Shown in pieces: positions 5,370-7,679 of a stretch of DNA of 7,679 nucleotides. Both the position numbers and the translations under genes were made by a program. The stretch spans positions 1 to 7,679 of the forward strand of contig DATBMY010000499.1 in NCBI GenBank assembly GCA_036554605.1, in the 5' to 3' direction. How positions within the stretch are numbered: position 1 is the stretch's first letter; the number at the start of each line of letters is the position of its first letter. The notes under the pieces are model-generated. The model was not told where the DNA came from, ran no database searches, and saw only the letters and a program-made list of their open reading frames with translations. The stretch is from DATBMY01 sp036554605. Its GTDB lineage: Bacteria > Acidobacteriota > Blastocatellia > UBA7656.

Positions 5370-7481
5370 TCACGGGCGGTCGGGGTGTTGCGAGCGTAGC
5401 CTTGCCAGGCTTTCGTTAAGCGCGCTTTGAACAATGCTGTTTTCGGGCTCAATCTCTAGCGCCTGCTTGAAAGCCTCTACCGCGCGGTCGTGCTTGCCGG
5501 CGACGGCAAGATACCTTCCGCGGTTATAATGCATTGTCACATAGACGGGCAGCACCTTCTGGCGGACTACGTCGTTCTTCTCGAACTTGATCGAGCCATC
5601 GACGAGCCCGCGCATCTCAAGCCGCGGCTCGGCCGGCTCATGAAACTGCTTGTCCGGGAATACCTGGAAGACCAGCCCTTGCGGAACGAATCCATAGCGA
5701 GAGGCCAGTTCGCGCATCCAATCGCTGTCGCGTGATTCCTGCGATGTGACTATCTCCTGCGAGGCGTAGACGCTCGAAGTCCTCAGGTGATTCTCGACAA
5801 GTTTCAAAATCAAGCCCTTGAATCGCTCGCTGATACGCTGATTGAGCGAAAGATTGAGGTCATATAACTCCGGACTCTTTTCCCACTGGCGCAGGTCTTC
5901 GAGAAAAGCCTCCTTCTGCTCGCGGGCCTCTTCCATCGTTTGCGGATATGCTTTGTCGAGATAATCGAAATACCAGGACCTGCGCATCTGGTTTATGTCG
6001 ATTGCGATTAGATCGGGCCGCAAATCCTCGGCCTCGTGCAGGAACTGGAGCGGCGAATATACCTGCCAGTCAAGAGTGATAAGCATGCCGCCCGGCTCTA
6101 TTGTGCTGAGGATGTTATTGACATAATCGCTCGCAACATAATAATTGCGCCGGTTGTTATACGGATAGTTGCTGGCAAGCGCACAACCGAGCGTTGCCGC
6201 AACGAGCAGCAACGCGAGCGCCCGTTGCTTCGGAACGCGCAGAGTGAATGGAGAAGTCCCGGCAAGCAGTGAGCCGAGTCCATAGCCGGCCGAGATTATT
6301 ATGGCGGCGAATACCGGAAGATAATAAGCGTCTTTATCTTCGGCGATCTCGTAATTGAGCGCATAGATGAGATCGAACAGGATTACCAGAACGAGAAACC
6401 AGAAGAGCGGCCTCTCTCTTTTAAAAAGCGAGATGAACCCTGCTATTGCGAGGGTGGGCGCGATAGGCAACCACAATGGACCAAATTCCCGTCCGAGATA
6501 GATGAAGAGTTCGCCCGCTTGCCTGATCATTTTTTCCAATGAAAACGTGAAAAAGCTCTGGTACTGCCATCCAGTGACGTGCCACCAGAAACGCTCGGCG
6601 CTGTCGGGGTCTCCCCAGTTCATCACGGGTCCGCGAGCGGCCGCCACGGGAAGATAGATATAAATAGCGAGTCCGGCCAATGCGAAAAGCGCCGCCTTGA
6701 GCAGTCGCCTGCTAGCGAAAAAGGCCCTGCTTTCGGTTGAATAGACGAGCGCGGCAAGTGCGGGCAACATCAATGCGACCGTTACGTGATGGACCCCCAT
6801 GGCCATCCCGTAAATAAAGGCCGCCGCAAAAAGCCAGCGGTCGTGAGCTGTTTCATTTGGCGATTCCGTCCTGTTCTTTAAGGCGAGGCGACGCCAGCGC
6901 AGCATGAGAAAGAAAATGATGAGAAGCAGCAGCGTGTTCAGCGCATACACTTCCGCGACCGTGGCATAGCTCCAAAGCGTGCGCGAAAAAGCTAGAAGCA
7001 GACCCGCCAGCATGCTCGCTGAATATAAAGCAAAAGCGGGCGGGCCGCATTGCGTCGCGTTCTCTTTCAGCTCAGGACGCTGCCGGCCTTTCTTTTTTCC
7101 TCCTTCCTTCAGCTTCTTTATCTTTGCCCTTGACGGCCACGAGTGCGGCGAGGCGCGCAAAGCTTCTAAGACAATTAGAGCCATCATTGCCGAAGCGAGC
7201 GCGGCGAAAAAGGCGGAGGCGAGATTGACCCTGACGGCAATGCTGCCAAAAGGAAGCAGCGTCGCAAGGTGCGCCAGCAGCGTATAGAGAGGGAAGCCGG
7301 GCGGGTGCGCCACCCCGAAAGAGTATGCGGCCAGCGTAAGCTCTCCGCTATCGACCGGCCCGACTGCTGGCGCGAGGGTAGATATATAAAGCCCGAACGC
7401 GACAGCGAGTACGGCGGCCGCAATGACCAGCAGAGATTTTGTGTAAGGCGAAGCGGGTGGTGAATGGGTCGGAGCAGTCAT
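5370..7481 (-). CDS. DUF2723/TMEM260-type membrane glycosyltransferase-like protein with C-terminal TPR
   Basis: The 703-residue protein begins with a membrane helix (17-36) followed by PVDSGEL (42-48) and AHPPGFPLY (58-66), the conserved first-loop signature of DUF2723 proteins. Asp44 and Glu47 are candidate catalytic acids by analogy with GT-C enzymes. About ten more helices run to residue 436. A soluble region (440-640) follows, with GGMLITLDWQ...QFLHEAEDLRPDL (464-491) and a Trp-Tyr segment (503-504), as in bacterial DUF2723 proteins. A TPR repeat (about 650-683) closes the protein. Human TMEM260 is a protein O-mannosyltransferase; an envelope or secreted-protein glycosylation role here is inferred. 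Residues 111-142 form a strongly basic hydrophilic insertion. The ATG at 7481 directly abuts AAAGG, which is too close for an optimal ribosome site, but no better Met lies before helix 1. It may be co-transcribed with rlmB. The family is confident; donor and acceptor are unknown. Confidence 0.85.
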   Translation of the reverse strand: MTAPTHSPPASPYTKSLLVIAAAVLAVAFGLYISTLAPAVGPVDSGELTLAAYSFGVAHPPGFPLYTLLAHLATLLPFGSIAVRVNLASAFFAALASAMMALIVLEALRASPHSWPSRAKIKKLKEGGKKKGRQRPELKENATQCGPPAFALYSASMLAGLLLAFSRTLWSYATVAEVYALNTLLLLIIFFLMLRWRRLALKNRTESPNETAHDRWLFAAAFIYGMAMGVHHVTVALMLPALAALVYSTESRAFFASRRLLKAALFALAGLAIYIYLPVAAARGPVMNWGDPDSAERFWWHVTGWQYQSFFTFSLEKMIRQAGELFIYLGREFGPLWLPIAPTLAIAGFISLFKRERPLFWFLVLVILFDLIYALNYEIAEDKDAYYLPVFAAIIISAGYGLGSLLAGTSPFTLRVPKQRALALLLVAATLGCALASNYPYNNRRNYYVASDYVNNILSTIEPGGMLITLDWQVYSPLQFLHEAEDLRPDLIAIDINQMRRSWYFDYLDKAYPQTMEEAREQKEAFLEDLRQWEKSPELYDLNLSLNQRISERFKGLILKLVENHLRTSSVYASQEIVTSQESRDSDWMRELASRYGFVPQGLVFQVFPDKQFHEPAEPRLEMRGLVDGSIKFEKNDVVRQKVLPVYVTMHYNRGRYLAVAGKHDRAVEAFKQALEIEPENSIVQSALNESLARLRSQHPDRP

Positions 7482-7507
7482 CCTTTATGTCCGGTCTTTT
7501 TGTACCC

Positions 7508-7513
7508 AGTATA
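7508..7513 (-). promoter_or_regulatory. -10-like box upstream of the DUF2723 gene
   Basis: TATACT on the minus strand (7513-7508) matches the -10 consensus at 5/6 positions and would place a start site about 20 nt before the ATG at 7481. No good -35 is found at standard spacing, so activator help is possible. One arm of an inverted repeat begins at its outer base. Confidence 0.35.
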
Positions 7514-7545
7514 GCGCACCGTTACTCTTACTCGCCGGGTGCGCT
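7513..7545. repeat. Perfect 8-bp inverted repeat at the DUF2723 gene promoter
   Basis: AGCGCACC (7513-7520) and its exact reverse complement GGTGCGCT (7538-7545) are separated by 17 bp. The inner arm touches the -10-like box and the arms bracket the -35 zone. The spacer contains a tandem TTACTC hexamer (7522-7527, 7528-7533). It could be an operator for a dimeric regulator or chance; the repeat itself is certain, its role is not. Confidence 0.5.
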
Positions 7546-7588
7546 GGCCCATCCGCACTTCATCATCGGCCGAAGTGTATGCGGGGAA

Positions 7589-7610
7589 CCAGAAATCATC
7601 GTGATTCTGG
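7589..7610. repeat. Hairpin-forming inverted repeat upstream of the DUF2723 gene
   Basis: CCAGAA-TCA pairs with TGATTCTGG as nine base pairs with one bulged A and a TCG loop. No T-tract follows on either strand, so it does not look like an intrinsic terminator. It is one of two hairpins in the last 100 bp of the window. Confidence 0.4.
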
Positions 7611-7638
7611 AAGTAGGATTCAAACCTCGGCGTGCGGT

Positions 7639-7665
7639 GAGAACTCTGCTCGGGCAGAGCCTCTC
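7639..7665. repeat. Second hairpin near the right edge of the window
   Basis: CTCTGC (7644-7649) pairs with GCAGAG (7654-7659) around a TCGG loop. GAGA (7639-7642) and TCTC (7662-7665) extend the stem across a small internal loop. There is no adjoining T-tract. It may belong to a structured element that continues beyond the window. Confidence 0.4.
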
Positions 7666-7679
7666 CTGATGCTTTGACG

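Noticed and set aside
7611..7630. tRNA T-arm-like sequence (GGATTCAAACC / GGTTTGAATCC)
   Set aside because: The stem bases do not pair properly on either strand, the invariant TTC is lost on the minus strand, and no acceptor or anticodon arm can be drawn around it.
7439..7669. 76-codon open frame on the + strand at the right edge
   Set aside because: It starts antisense inside the DUF2723 gene, lacks a ribosome site and a recognisable motif, and runs through the hairpin region.

Overview
The window holds six complete protein-coding genes in two facing blocks and no RNA genes, insertion sequences or CRISPR arrays. By eye the DNA is moderately GC-rich, uses ATA (Ile) codons freely, and mostly lacks strong Shine-Dalgarno motifs. 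The gene set (an orphan LanC-like protein, a geranylgeranyl-reductase-type flavoprotein, a DUF2723/TMEM260-type membrane glycosyltransferase with a TPR tail, and RlmB) suggests a chromosomal region of a Gram-negative-type bacterium. Acidobacteriota, perhaps Blastocatellia, is my best guess. It rests on gene content and base composition only, so it is tentative.

Left block, + strand. Positions 1-163 are an upstream region with promoter-like hexamers. Next comes a LanC-like protein with a predicted signal peptide (164-1465), then a FAD-dependent geranylgeranyl reductase family enzyme (1537-2748), a TetA/DHA1-type MFS transporter (2817-4070), and a small four-helix CopD-like membrane protein (4085-4582). 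The first three genes are separated by about 70 bp each, and each gap contains a plausible promoter. The MFS and CopD-like genes are only 14 bp apart and are probably co-transcribed.

Right block, - strand. The DUF2723 glycosyltransferase-like gene (7481-5370) is followed after 41 bp by rlmB (5328-4597), a 23S rRNA 2'-O-methyltransferase of the SPOUT/TrmH family. rlmB converges on the CopD-like gene with only 14 bp between the stop codons and no visible intrinsic terminator. The 198 bp upstream of the glycosyltransferase gene carry a -10-like box overlapped by an inverted repeat, and two hairpins further out.

The genes do not form an obvious pathway. The most interesting items are the apparently exported, orphan LanC-like protein, whose zinc site is predicted to be Cys-Cys-Cys and whose catalytic Arg appears replaced; a perfect 11-bp-arm palindrome inside the reductase gene; and the inverted repeat over the glycosyltransferase promoter. 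I see no clear sign of a wholly new multi-gene system.
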